Below are positions 1 to 6,059 of a stretch of DNA of 8,157 bases, piece by piece. The DNA is from Planctomycetaceae bacterium (lineage in GTDB: Bacteria; Planctomycetota; UBA1135; GCA-002686595): NCBI GenBank assembly GCA_013360535.1, contig JABWBL010000129.1, forward strand, positions 1 to 8,157. The letters run 5' to 3'. The notes beneath the pieces were generated by a model, which was not told the DNA's origin, did no database searches, and saw nothing but the letters and a program-made list of their open reading frames with translations. The position numbers and the translations under genes were made by a program. Every line of letters starts with the position of its first letter. Within the stretch, counting starts at the first letter, position 1.

Positions 1-1
1 G

Positions 2-1153
2 TTCGGCGTGTTCGCCGCGCTCGCGAGCGAACGGGGCGCCCCGAAAGTGCGCGCGGCGGCGCTGTGGGCGGCCTTGGCGGTGCTGGTGCGGGCGGACGGC
101 TTCGTGTGGGTCGCGATGAGCGGAGTCGCGGCGCTCGCGACGGCGAACACGAACGAACGGCGCGCGATGTTCCGCGCGCTCGTGCTCGTCGCGCTCGTCT
201 CGCTCGGAGTCACGTTGGCCTACCTCGCGTTCCGCTGGAGCTACTTCGAGGCGCTGCAGCCCAACACCGCGCGCATCAAGGTCGCATTTGGCGCGAAATA
301 CCTGCAGAGGGGCGCGCAGTACGTAGCAAGCCTGTGTCTGTGCGTGGTGTCGGTGCCGCTGGCGCTCGGCGGGGCGCTCACGCGAGCTCGCCGCGACGTT
401 TCGGGCCTCGCGCTCGGCTCGCTCGTGTTCTGCGCGAGCGCCTTCGCCTACCTCATCCTGCTCGGCGGCGACTGGATGATGATGTACCGCATGCTCGTCC
501 CGGCGATGCCGTTCGTCGCGCTCGCGCTCGGGGCGTGGCTCGCGACGCTCGCAAGTCCGACGCTGCGCCTCGTGCTCGGCGGCGGCGTCGTGGTTCTCGG
601 TGCGCTGCCGTGTTTCGACGTGCACGCCGTCCCGCGGGGGGGGCGCGAGCTCGCGCACTTCCGCTGGAGCCAGGATTTCCGCGGCGAATACGAGATGTGG
701 GCCAAGGGCGTCGTCGACATCGAGAACTGGCAGCTCGACGGGCGTGCGCTCGGGCTCGCGACGAAGCCGGGCGAGTCGATCGTGCTCGGCAACATCGGCG
801 CGCTCGGCTACTACGCGCCCGAGCTCGTCGTGTACGACACGCAGGGGCTCACCAACCGCGAGCCGCTGCTCCCGCTCGATCCGAAGGCGCGCGAGATGCC
901 CGGCCACGACCGCAAGGTCGAGATCGCGGGCTTCGAGAAGTACCGGCCGACGTTCTTCAACGCGCGCATCGTCAGCGCGAGCGAGCCGTGGAAGATCCTG
1001 CCCAAGGCGTGGCAGGCGCTCGACGAACAGGGCGCGAGCCAGGGCCCCAATGAGGCCATCCGGGCCAAGTACGACTTCGAGCTCGTGCCGCTCGACGAGG
1101 CGCGGGGCTTCCGCCCGGACAGCGCGCTGCTCCTGATCCGCTTCCGCCGTTGA
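2..1153 (+). CDS. GT-C-fold membrane glycosyltransferase, 5'-truncated by window edge
   Basis: Membrane glycosyltransferase of the GT-C type, expected to move a sugar from a polyprenyl-phosphate donor on the outer face of the cytoplasmic membrane. The frame is open to the left edge, so the N-terminus with its catalytic first loop is missing; the GTG at 8 is probably internal. Numbering from that GTG, hydrophobic segments lie near 18-47, 55-75, 105-124, 133-152, 162-183 and 187-201, followed by a soluble C-terminal part (about 205-381). Family-like motifs are RADGFVW (28-34), RWSYFEALQPNTARIKV (76-92), GGDWMMMYRMLVP (153-165), and in the tail GNIGALGYYAPE followed by YDTQGLTNRE. This set resembles AftB-like and related uncharacterised GT-C proteins (family resemblance from memory). 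Donor and acceptor cannot be read from the sequence. A run of eight G at 636-643 lies in the frame. The stop overlaps the proposed -35 of the next gene. Confidence 0.85.
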   Translation, partial: FGVFAALASERGAPKVRAAALWAALAVLVRADGFVWVAMSGVAALATANTNERRAMFRALVLVALVSLGVTLAYLAFRWSYFEALQPNTARIKVAFGAKYLQRGAQYVASLCLCVVSVPLALGGALTRARRDVSGLALGSLVFCASAFAYLILLGGDWMMMYRMLVPAMPFVALALGAWLATLASPTLRLVLGGGVVVLGALPCFDVHAVPRGGRELAHFRWSQDFRGEYEMWAKGVVDIENWQLDGRALGLATKPGESIVLGNIGALGYYAPELVVYDTQGLTNREPLLPLDPKAREMPGHDRKVEIAGFEKYRPTFFNARIVSASEPWKILPKAWQALDEQGASQGPNEAIRAKYDFELVPLDEARGFRPDSALLLIRFRR

Positions 1154-1178
1154 GCGCGGGCCCGCGTGCGGCTACAAC
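1150..1178 (+). promoter_or_regulatory. Putative promoter of the DUF4863/PnbB-like gene, nearly leaderless
   Basis: A TTGAGC hexamer at 1150-1155 and TACAAC at 1173-1178 are separated by exactly 17 bases, a good fit to a sigma-70 housekeeping promoter. Only seven bases separate the -10 from the ATG at 1186, so transcription would start at or within about two bases of the start codon. The -35 overlaps the stop codon of the upstream glycosyltransferase. There is no Shine-Dalgarno sequence before the ATG, which agrees with a leaderless message. This is inference from sequence only. Confidence 0.4.
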
Positions 1179-1185
1179 GCGCGGC

Positions 1186-1644
1186 ATGACGAGCCTGATC
1201 GAGACCTTCCGTCCCCTGCTCGACGCCGCCAAGGGCGTCTCCCCCACCGACCCCGCCGCCGCGCGTGCGACGCTCACCCAGCGCCTCGATCCCGCGGGTC
1301 CGGCCGCGAGGGAGCTGCAGAAGAAGCTCGTGGAGCTGCTCGAGAAGGGCGAGATCGCCAACCGCGGCGAGCTGCCCGTGCGCTACGGCCGCGCCGCGAA
1401 GGCCACGCCGGAAACGGGCGATTTCTCGATCGACGTGGTGCACATGAACGGCGCCGGGCCGCTGCACCGTCACCCCAACGGCGAAATCAACTTCTGCATG
1501 GCCCTCGAGGGCACGCCGACGTTCATGGACCAGCCTGCGGGCTGGGTCGTCGAGGCCCCGGGCTCCCAGCACGTGCCCACGGTCAAGGGTGGGACGATGC
1601 TGATCGTGTACCTGCTGCCCCAGGGCCGCATCGAGTTCCTCTGA
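1186..1644 (+). CDS. Cupin-like DUF4863 / PnbB-family protein (4-hydroxylaminobenzoate lyase-like)
   Basis: A 152-residue cytosolic protein. The first ~60 residues are helical (LIETFRPLLDAAKG, then ARELQKKLVELLEKGEI); the rest is a small cupin-like barrel. Cupin motif 1 is seen as H94-R-H96-PNG-E100 and motif 2 as G119-WVVEAPG-SQ-H129, so H94, H96, E100 and H129 are the likely metal ligands. The text HPNGEINFC...QPAGWVVEAPGSQHVPTVKGGTMLIVYLLPQGRIEF, given here only in fragments, fits the family I know as DUF4863/PnbB, named after the p-hydroxylaminobenzoate lyase of nitrobenzoate degraders. No nitroaromatic pathway genes are nearby, so the substrate here is open. ATG 1186 is preferred over an in-frame TTG at 1150 because the extra residues look unlike protein and the TTG overlaps the previous stop. 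The gene follows the glycosyltransferase by 32 bases and precedes EF-P by 58. Confidence 0.82.
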   Translation: MTSLIETFRPLLDAAKGVSPTDPAAARATLTQRLDPAGPAARELQKKLVELLEKGEIANRGELPVRYGRAAKATPETGDFSIDVVHMNGAGPLHRHPNGEINFCMALEGTPTFMDQPAGWVVEAPGSQHVPTVKGGTMLIVYLLPQGRIEFL

Positions 1645-1658
1645 GACGGAATCGACGC

Positions 1659-1664
1659 TACACT
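1659..1664 (+). promoter_or_regulatory. Putative -10 element of efp (TACACT)
   Basis: TACACT lies 38 bases before the GTG start of the EF-P gene, giving a leader of about 30 bases that contains a Shine-Dalgarno site. No convincing -35 is seen; TTCCTC at 1636-1641 has the right spacing but a weak match. The block around it (CGCTACACT followed by TTTCGCCC, 1656-1672) recurs in front of the radical SAM gene on the other strand. Confidence 0.35.
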
Positions 1665-1689
1665 TTTCGCCCTCCAATCTCTTTGTTCC

Positions 1690-1694
1690 GAGGA
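1690..1694 (+). promoter_or_regulatory. Ribosome binding site of efp
   Basis: GAGGA lies eight bases before GTG 1703. It decides this start, as no other start codon follows at a usable distance near the N-terminal residues expected for EF-P. It is one of only two clear Shine-Dalgarno sites in the window. Confidence 0.6.
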
Positions 1695-1702
1695 AGTTCT
1701 CC

Positions 1703-2251
1703 GTGCAAGCATCCGCGCTCGATATCCGCAAGGGCTACCTGGTCGACCACCAAGGCCGCATGTGCACCGTCATCGACTGGAGCATCATGCGCAACGACCG
1801 GCGCCAGTACGTGTTCGTCACGCTGAAGGACCTGCTCACCGGTCGTGTGACCGAGCTCAAGGAGCACGGCGACACCAAGTTCGAGGTCCTCGAGAAGGAC
1901 AACATCGAGCTCTCGCACTCCTACCAGGAAGGCCCGGAAGAGGTCTTCTACGACGGCGAAGGCAACGAGTTCCGCTGCTCGATCGAGGCCGCCAAGGACG
2001 CGCTCCTGTGGGGCTCGGACAAGTACGTCGGCTTCCTCGTCAACGGCAGGCTCGTCACCGTCAGCCCGCCGTCGTCGGTGATCTGCAAGGTCGCCGAGTG
2101 CGCGCCGCCGATGAAGGGCGCCAACGCGTCGTGGAAGGACGCGATGCTCGAGAACGGCATCAAGGTCAAGGTGTCCAACCTCGTCAACGTCGGCGAGAAG
2201 GTGCGCATCGACCCGGTGACGCTCGAGTTCCGCGAGCGCATCACAAGCTGA
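1703..2251 (+). CDS. efp: Elongation factor P (divergent, non-lysine loop tip)
   Basis: EF-P binds between the ribosomal P and E sites and promotes peptide bond formation at polyproline stretches. The 182-residue length is normal (family about 185-190). Three domains are visible: an N-terminal KOW-like barrel (1-66, ending the loop with LKDLLTGR), an OB domain (about 67-128, with EVFYDGEGNEF and KYVGFLVNGRLVTVSPPSSV), and a C-terminal OB domain (129-182, with PPMKGANASWKDAMLENG and VGEKVRIDPVTLEFRERI). Counting back ungapped from LLTG, the residue equivalent to E. coli Lys34 or Pseudomonas Arg32 is Asp32, inside MRNDRRQ, with Arg30, Arg33 and Arg34 around it. The usual lysine is therefore absent; a one-residue shift would place Arg33 at the tip. 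It could also be counted as an EF-P-like paralogue. The start is GTG with a good ribosome binding site. It ends convergent to a membrane glycosyltransferase. Confidence 0.92.
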   Translation: MQASALDIRKGYLVDHQGRMCTVIDWSIMRNDRRQYVFVTLKDLLTGRVTELKEHGDTKFEVLEKDNIELSHSYQEGPEEVFYDGEGNEFRCSIEAAKDALLWGSDKYVGFLVNGRLVTVSPPSSVICKVAECAPPMKGANASWKDAMLENGIKVKVSNLVNVGEKVRIDPVTLEFRERITS

Positions 2252-2278
2252 CGCCTCTCCGAGGTTCCGCATCCACAC

Positions 2279-2310
2279 CGAGGCCGGCGCGAGCGATCGC
2301 GGCGGCCTCG
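2279..2310. terminator. Hairpin between convergent efp and glycosyltransferase genes
   Basis: A perfect 8-bp inverted repeat, CGAGGCCG at 2279-2286 and CGGCCTCG at 2303-2310, encloses a 16-base loop that contains the palindrome GCGATCGC (2293-2300). It sits in the 75-base gap between two convergent stop codons and can work on both strands. A smaller GCGC-TTTC-like stem follows. No T-run is present, so a classical intrinsic terminator is not shown. Confidence 0.4.
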
Positions 2311-2326
2311 CGCGCTTTCGCGACGT

Positions 2327-3889
2327 TCAGCGCACGATGCGGAAGATGCGGATGTCGCGACCCGCGTAGTCGACGCCGCGACCGAGGAACTCCGCGGCGA
2401 GCTCGTGGCGCGCGGCGAACCGCTCGTACACCTCCCGCGCCCCGGCCCAGGCCGGATCGCGCTCGATCAGGCGCTCGCTCATCAGCGTCACGACGACCCA
2501 GTCAGCCTTGGCCTCGATCTCGGCCGTGCGGTCCTCGGGCGCCGCGATCGAGCGCGCCGCGACCAGCTCATAGCCCTCGAGCTTCGGCGAGCGTTCCTCG
2601 CAGGCGATGCGCGCGCCTTTCGGCACGTGCTCCTCGATCCAGACCTTGGCCGCCTGCCGCGAGTCGACCTTCGTCTTGCCCTCGAGCTTCTCCTGCGTGT
2701 CGACGAACGAGCGGAATCCCAGCCCAAGAACGAAGAGCGCCGCGACAGCACCCGTCGCGACCCGCCGCGCACGCGAAGGATCGACGCGGTCGATCGCCCA
2801 CTGCACGGCGGCGCCCGACATCACCGCCAGCGGCGGAAAAACGGGCAGCAGGTGGCGCAGGAAGTAGACCTTGTAGAAGCCGAGGAAGCCTAGGTTGAGC
2901 GCAGCGGCGCCGAGCACGAGCAGCGGCCGGCGCCAGTCCTTCCCGCACCAGGCGAGCGTGCCGAGGAGCGCGGCGACCGAGAGCTCGTAGGGCCAGCCGG
3001 CCTTCCAGATGCGCTCGAGGTAGTTGAGCCAACTGCCGCCGGACGTACTCGTGTGCAGCGGCCAGTGCTGGTCCTGATAGACCTGATTGAGGAAGCGGAT
3101 CGACTCGAGGAAGCGCTCGAAGTCGATCAGCGCGTAGGGCGTGGTCAGAAGAAACGTGAGCGGCACGAGCGCCGCGCCGAGCACGAACCACGGATGGCGC
3201 CAGCCGCGCGAATCCCGCGGCGCCGCGAGGTGCGCGACGAGCAGCGAGAACGCGGCCGGATAACTGTTGTACTTGCAGCCGACGGCGAGCCCGGCGCAGA
3301 TCCCGGCGAGCACGTAGTCGCGCGGACGCCGCCCGAGCCGGTACACGTTCGCCGAGAAGAGGATCGCGAGCGCGGTCCACAGGCTCGCCGGCGTGTTGAC
3401 CTGCACGATGTAGCCCATCGAGACGAATTCGGGGCTCGCGAGAAGCAGCGCACAGGCCGCGACTCCCGCCCACGGCCCGAACAACCGGCGCCCGACGAGC
3501 GCGGCAACGAGCGCGGAAAGCAGCCCGGTCGCGAACACGACGAGCCGCCCGACGACGAAGTGGTCCGCGCTCGGCTCTTCGGGCAGGAAGCCCGCCTCCC
3601 CGCCGAAGCCCACGACATCGAGCACCTTGTAGGTCGCCCCGATCGTGTACGAGGTCCAGCCTGGATAGAGGAAACGCTCCGGCCGGAAGTCGCCCTTCGC
3701 CGCGCGCAACGCCGGGTCGATCACCTCGGGCTCGTCGGCGTATCCGTCGAGGCCGTAGCTGTACCACGCTCCGCGCGCGCGGGTCAGCCCCGCGAGCAGG
3801 AGCAGCGTGACCGCGATCCACCACCCCACGCGCGCGAGCGGAAAACCCTCGAACTCGCGTGAACTGGAGTTTTCGCCGATCGGAGCCAT
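2327..3889 (-). CDS. GT39/PMT_2-like polytopic membrane glycosyltransferase
   Basis: A 520-residue membrane protein of the GT-C superfamily (ArnT/protein mannosyltransferase-like), expected to transfer a sugar from a lipid-phosphate carrier outside the cytoplasmic membrane. After a short cytosolic N-terminus, the first transmembrane helix (22-37) leads into a loop with YADEPE (50-55); Asp52-Glu53 are the candidate catalytic or metal-binding acidic pair of this family. Further hydrophobic segments lie near 112-134, 139-153, 165-181, 192-204, 209-222, 233-250, 302-316, 322-338, 346-364 and 378-392. YFLRHLLPVFPPLAVMSG (342-359) is typical of the family's late helices. The soluble tail (about 395-520) holds the common WIEEHVPKGARIACEE segment. 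Length is in the usual range and the frame is intact. Start ATG 3889 has no Shine-Dalgarno site and a -10-like TAGAGT only nine bases away. Substrate unknown; neighbours suggest surface glycan or glycoprotein synthesis. Confidence 0.88.
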   Translation of the reverse strand: MAPIGENSSSREFEGFPLARVGWWIAVTLLLLAGLTRARGAWYSYGLDGYADEPEVIDPALRAAKGDFRPERFLYPGWTSYTIGATYKVLDVVGFGGEAGFLPEEPSADHFVVGRLVVFATGLLSALVAALVGRRLFGPWAGVAACALLLASPEFVSMGYIVQVNTPASLWTALAILFSANVYRLGRRPRDYVLAGICAGLAVGCKYNSYPAAFSLLVAHLAAPRDSRGWRHPWFVLGAALVPLTFLLTTPYALIDFERFLESIRFLNQVYQDQHWPLHTSTSGGSWLNYLERIWKAGWPYELSVAALLGTLAWCGKDWRRPLLVLGAAALNLGFLGFYKVYFLRHLLPVFPPLAVMSGAAVQWAIDRVDPSRARRVATGAVAALFVLGLGFRSFVDTQEKLEGKTKVDSRQAAKVWIEEHVPKGARIACEERSPKLEGYELVAARSIAAPEDRTAEIEAKADWVVVTLMSERLIERDPAWAGAREVYERFAARHELAAEFLGRGVDYAGRDIRIFRIVR

Positions 3890-3898
3890 GGCGCGCCG

Positions 3899-3927
3899 AC
3901 TCTAGCAGCCGAGCTCGGGGCTCCGAA
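3899..3927 (-). promoter_or_regulatory. Putative promoter of the GT39-like gene
   Basis: On the minus strand TAGAGT (plus positions 3899-3904) lies nine bases before the ATG, with TTCGGA (3922-3927) 17 bases further upstream as a weak -35. The transcript would have almost no leader, in keeping with the missing ribosome binding site. The spacer holds a 10-bp perfect palindrome, CCGAGCTCGG (3909-3918). Confidence 0.3.
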
Positions 3928-3995
3928 GCCCCCGCACCGCGCGGACACGCTTGCTTCCGGGCCCTCGTGCCTCTGGCGGAATCCACGAACCTCAC

Positions 3996-4001
3996 TAGAT
4001 T
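3996..4001 (+). promoter_or_regulatory. Putative -10 element of the secreted protein gene (TAGATT)
   Basis: TAGATT lies 35 bases before ATG 4037, a fair distance for a short leader with a ribosome binding site. A -35 at 17-base spacing (CTGGCG, 3973-3978) matches only half of the consensus. The 147-base gap 3890-4036 would thus hold two divergent promoters; I see no gene in it. Confidence 0.3.
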
Positions 4002-4022
4002 CGGGCCTTCCCCAACTCGCTC

Positions 4023-4027
4023 AGGAG
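4023..4027 (+). promoter_or_regulatory. Ribosome binding site of the secreted protein gene
   Basis: AGGAG lies nine bases before ATG 4037. Between them is a run of seven C (4030-4036) directly in front of the start codon. The site fixes ATG 4037 as the start, which also begins a proper signal peptide. Confidence 0.65.
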
Positions 4028-4036
4028 TTCCCCCCC

Positions 4037-6046
4037 ATGCTCCGCTCCCGTCTGTTGCGCGTGCTCCCTGCGCTCGTGTTCTGCGCTCCCTCGCTGGCTT
4101 TTCAGTCTCCGATCCAGGACATCGGGCTCTCGCCCGCGACTCCGCCGCCCGACCCGGATCTGGTGATCGTGCGCGAGCGCTCCTATGGCGCCGCCGGCGT
4201 CAACCTCTCCGCCTACGGCCTGGGAACACCCGACTACGTGCAGTCGGTCTACTTCCGCCTGTTCGTCGACACGAACGCCGCCACCACCAAGGCCGTGGCC
4301 GGCCGCATCGTGTTCCCTCCGCAGGTGCAGATCCTCGGCATCATCACCGACGGGACCCAGCTCGGTGGAGACACCGACGATGGCGTGTACACGGCGACCG
4401 ATCTCCTGTTCGGGGTCGGCACCAACCCCAACGACTACTCCGAGGCCGGTCGCGGCTTCGAGTCGACCGGCGGCGCCGGTGGGCTCGAGTCGATCTGCCA
4501 GACCGCGCCGAACATCCTCGCGTTCGCGCTCAACGTGCAGAACGGCGTCGACGATTTCCGCGTGATCCTCGACTACGGCACGTCGTTCCCCACGGACCTC
4601 TCTTTCGACGTCTCCACCTACGACATCGGCACGCTCGGCGGAGTGCCGCTGAGTCCCGGCTACCGCATCGGAGACGTCGGTGGCGCGGTGCCCGGGAGCG
4701 GCGACTTCGGCGAGGTCGGTTCCGTGCGCGAGATCCCGCTCACCGCCGCGAGCCCGACGGTTCCGTCCGGCCCGATCCCTTCGGTTCCCGCGAACAACGT
4801 CTACATGCTGCGCGACACGTCGGGGAACAGCTACGTCGACCACTTCGACGTCGCGCTTCAGCTGCCCGCTCCCGAGCAGTACCAGCTGCCCGCGCCGCAG
4901 ATGGCCACGCCCGTGGGCCTGTGCGCAGGCCCCGACAACAACCTGTTCGCGCTTTCCTCCGTGGACGCGCTCTCGCGCATCGACCTCGCCGGCCAGACCG
5001 TCTCGACGGTGACGATCGCGAATCTCGCGGGCTCCAACGTCGACGTGTGCGGCTTCGACGGCTTGCGCACGCTGTTCTTCCTGCGCGACAACTCGCAGAC
5101 CAAGCACGTGGACATCTTCGACGTCGACACGCTCACGTTCGGGGCGTCCTACTCGATCCCATCGACGGTCCTCGGCACACCGAAGGCGATCACGGCCGCG
5201 ACCGACGGGTTCCTGTACCTGATCGGGGCGGGCGGCACGCTGGTCAAGCTCGATCCCCTCACGGGCCTGTACAGCTCGAGCCTGAGCGCTCCACCGACGG
5301 GCACCTACGTCGACGCGTGCGCGTCCTCGGCCAGTGCGACGCTGTACCTCGCGCGCGACACCTCCGGCGACACCTTCATCGACCACGTCGACCTGTCCAC
5401 GGGCAGCGTGACCTTCGGCATCGCTTCGACCAACGCGGTGCTGGCGCCCGTGGGACTCTGCCTGGGCCCCCAAGGGCACCTGTTCCTCGTCGGCTCGGGA
5501 GCCTCGGGCGCCGCGGGTCTCGTGGAGTTCGATCCCATGACCGGCTCCTCGCTGCTCTCGAACACCTGCATGGACTTCCCCGGCAGCAACGTGGACATCG
5601 CCTTCGCGCTGCCCTTCACGGCTCCCGCCTACTGCCAGGCCAAGCTCAACTCCCAGGGTTGCGCTCCGCAGATCGCCGCGAGCGGCGTGGCGAGCGTGTC
5701 GAACCCCAATCCCTTCGTGGTGAGCGCGAGCCTCGTGCTCAACAACAAGGCCGGCATCCTGTTCTACGGCTACAACTCGCAGTCGATCCCGTTCCAGGGC
5801 GGCACGCTGTGCATCCAGCAGCCGGTGCGGCGAACGCCGACCCAGTTCTCCGGCGGCAACGCACCGCCCGACGACTGCTCGGGCGCGTTCCAGTTCGACT
5901 TCAACGCGCTGATCGATCTCGGCAGCGACCCGCTGCTCGTGCAGGGCCAGCGCGTGTACTGCCAGTACTGGTACCGGGACCCGGCGGATCCGCTCGGATT
6001 CACCACCGGCCTCACGACGGCCCTGGGGTTCACGATCCTTCCCTAG
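4037..6046 (+). CDS. Large secreted repeat protein with probable beta-propeller and planctomycete-type C-terminal domain
   Basis: 669 residues, function not recognised. Residues 1-21 form a type I signal peptide (MLRSRLLRVLPALVFCAPSLA, split here as basic start, hydrophobic core, SLA cleavage site); Cys16 does not sit in a lipobox. Residues 22-250 are a beta-rich region without a domain I can name; it contains GDTDDGVYTATD, acidic and possibly calcium-binding. Residues 253-525 carry three ~90-residue repeats, each opening with a LRDTSG-like segment (Arg-Asp at 259-260, 350-351, 440-441) followed by VDxFD, and each with a second half such as PVGLCAGPDNNLFAL (292-) and PVGLCLGPQGHLFLV (471-). 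Six ~45-residue units suggest a six-bladed, NHL/SMP-30-like propeller. Residues 532-669 form a Cys-containing tail (Cys533, 542, 592, 614, 642; VYCQYWYRDP near the end) that resembles a recurrent C-terminal domain of planctomycete secreted proteins. Likely extracellular or surface attached. No catalytic motif seen. Confidence 0.88.
   Translation: MLRSRLLRVLPALVFCAPSLAFQSPIQDIGLSPATPPPDPDLVIVRERSYGAAGVNLSAYGLGTPDYVQSVYFRLFVDTNAATTKAVAGRIVFPPQVQILGIITDGTQLGGDTDDGVYTATDLLFGVGTNPNDYSEAGRGFESTGGAGGLESICQTAPNILAFALNVQNGVDDFRVILDYGTSFPTDLSFDVSTYDIGTLGGVPLSPGYRIGDVGGAVPGSGDFGEVGSVREIPLTAASPTVPSGPIPSVPANNVYMLRDTSGNSYVDHFDVALQLPAPEQYQLPAPQMATPVGLCAGPDNNLFALSSVDALSRIDLAGQTVSTVTIANLAGSNVDVCGFDGLRTLFFLRDNSQTKHVDIFDVDTLTFGASYSIPSTVLGTPKAITAATDGFLYLIGAGGTLVKLDPLTGLYSSSLSAPPTGTYVDACASSASATLYLARDTSGDTFIDHVDLSTGSVTFGIASTNAVLAPVGLCLGPQGHLFLVGSGASGAAGLVEFDPMTGSSLLSNTCMDFPGSNVDIAFALPFTAPAYCQAKLNSQGCAPQIAASGVASVSNPNPFVVSASLVLNNKAGILFYGYNSQSIPFQGGTLCIQQPVRRTPTQFSGGNAPPDDCSGAFQFDFNALIDLGSDPLLVQGQRVYCQYWYRDPADPLGFTTGLTTALGFTILP
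4793..5611 (+). repeat. Three-fold ~90-residue internal protein repeat (coding)
   Basis: Repeat openings are NNVYMLRDTSGNSYVDHFDV (253-272), RTLFFLRDNSQTKHVDIFDV (second) and ATLYLARDTSGDTFIDHVDL (third). The Arg-Asp pairs are 91 and 90 residues apart. The second halves of repeats one and three (PVGLCxGP, Val293 and Val472) are 179 residues apart, twice the same period. DNA identity between copies is limited, so this is an old protein-level duplication, not a recent DNA tandem repeat. Confidence 0.75.
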
Positions 6047-6059
6047 CGAAGGCCGCTAG
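6043..6059. terminator. Hairpin spanning both convergent stop codons
   Basis: CTAGCG (6043-6048) and CGCTAG (6054-6059) form a perfect 6-bp inverted repeat with loop AAGGC. The left arm contains the TAG stop of the secreted protein (6044-6046) and the right arm, read on the minus strand, contains the TAG stop of the radical SAM gene (6056-6058). Only nine bases separate the two genes. No T-run follows, so terminator action is inferred from position. Confidence 0.4.

Noticed and set aside
811..1731. 306-codon minus-strand open frame across the glycosyltransferase, DUF4863 and EF-P starts
   Set aside because: It spans three well-supported genes on the other strand and shows no protein-like segments.
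2568..3995. 475-codon minus-strand open frame over the GT39-like gene
   Set aside because: Arg-rich shadow frame; the 2327-3889 frame has membrane helices and family motifs.
4030..4036. C7 run between ribosome binding site and ATG as a translation switch
   Set aside because: Length change would alter spacing only; seven C in this base composition is weak evidence without variants.
4082..4087. Lipobox cysteine (Cys16) in the secreted protein's signal peptide
   Set aside because: The residues before it (LVF) do not fit the lipobox, and SLA at 19-21 gives a good type I cleavage site.
3995..5479. 494-codon minus-strand open frame opposite the secreted protein
   Set aside because: Valine, arginine and aspartate-rich antisense translation without recognisable domains; it mirrors the codon pattern of the true gene.
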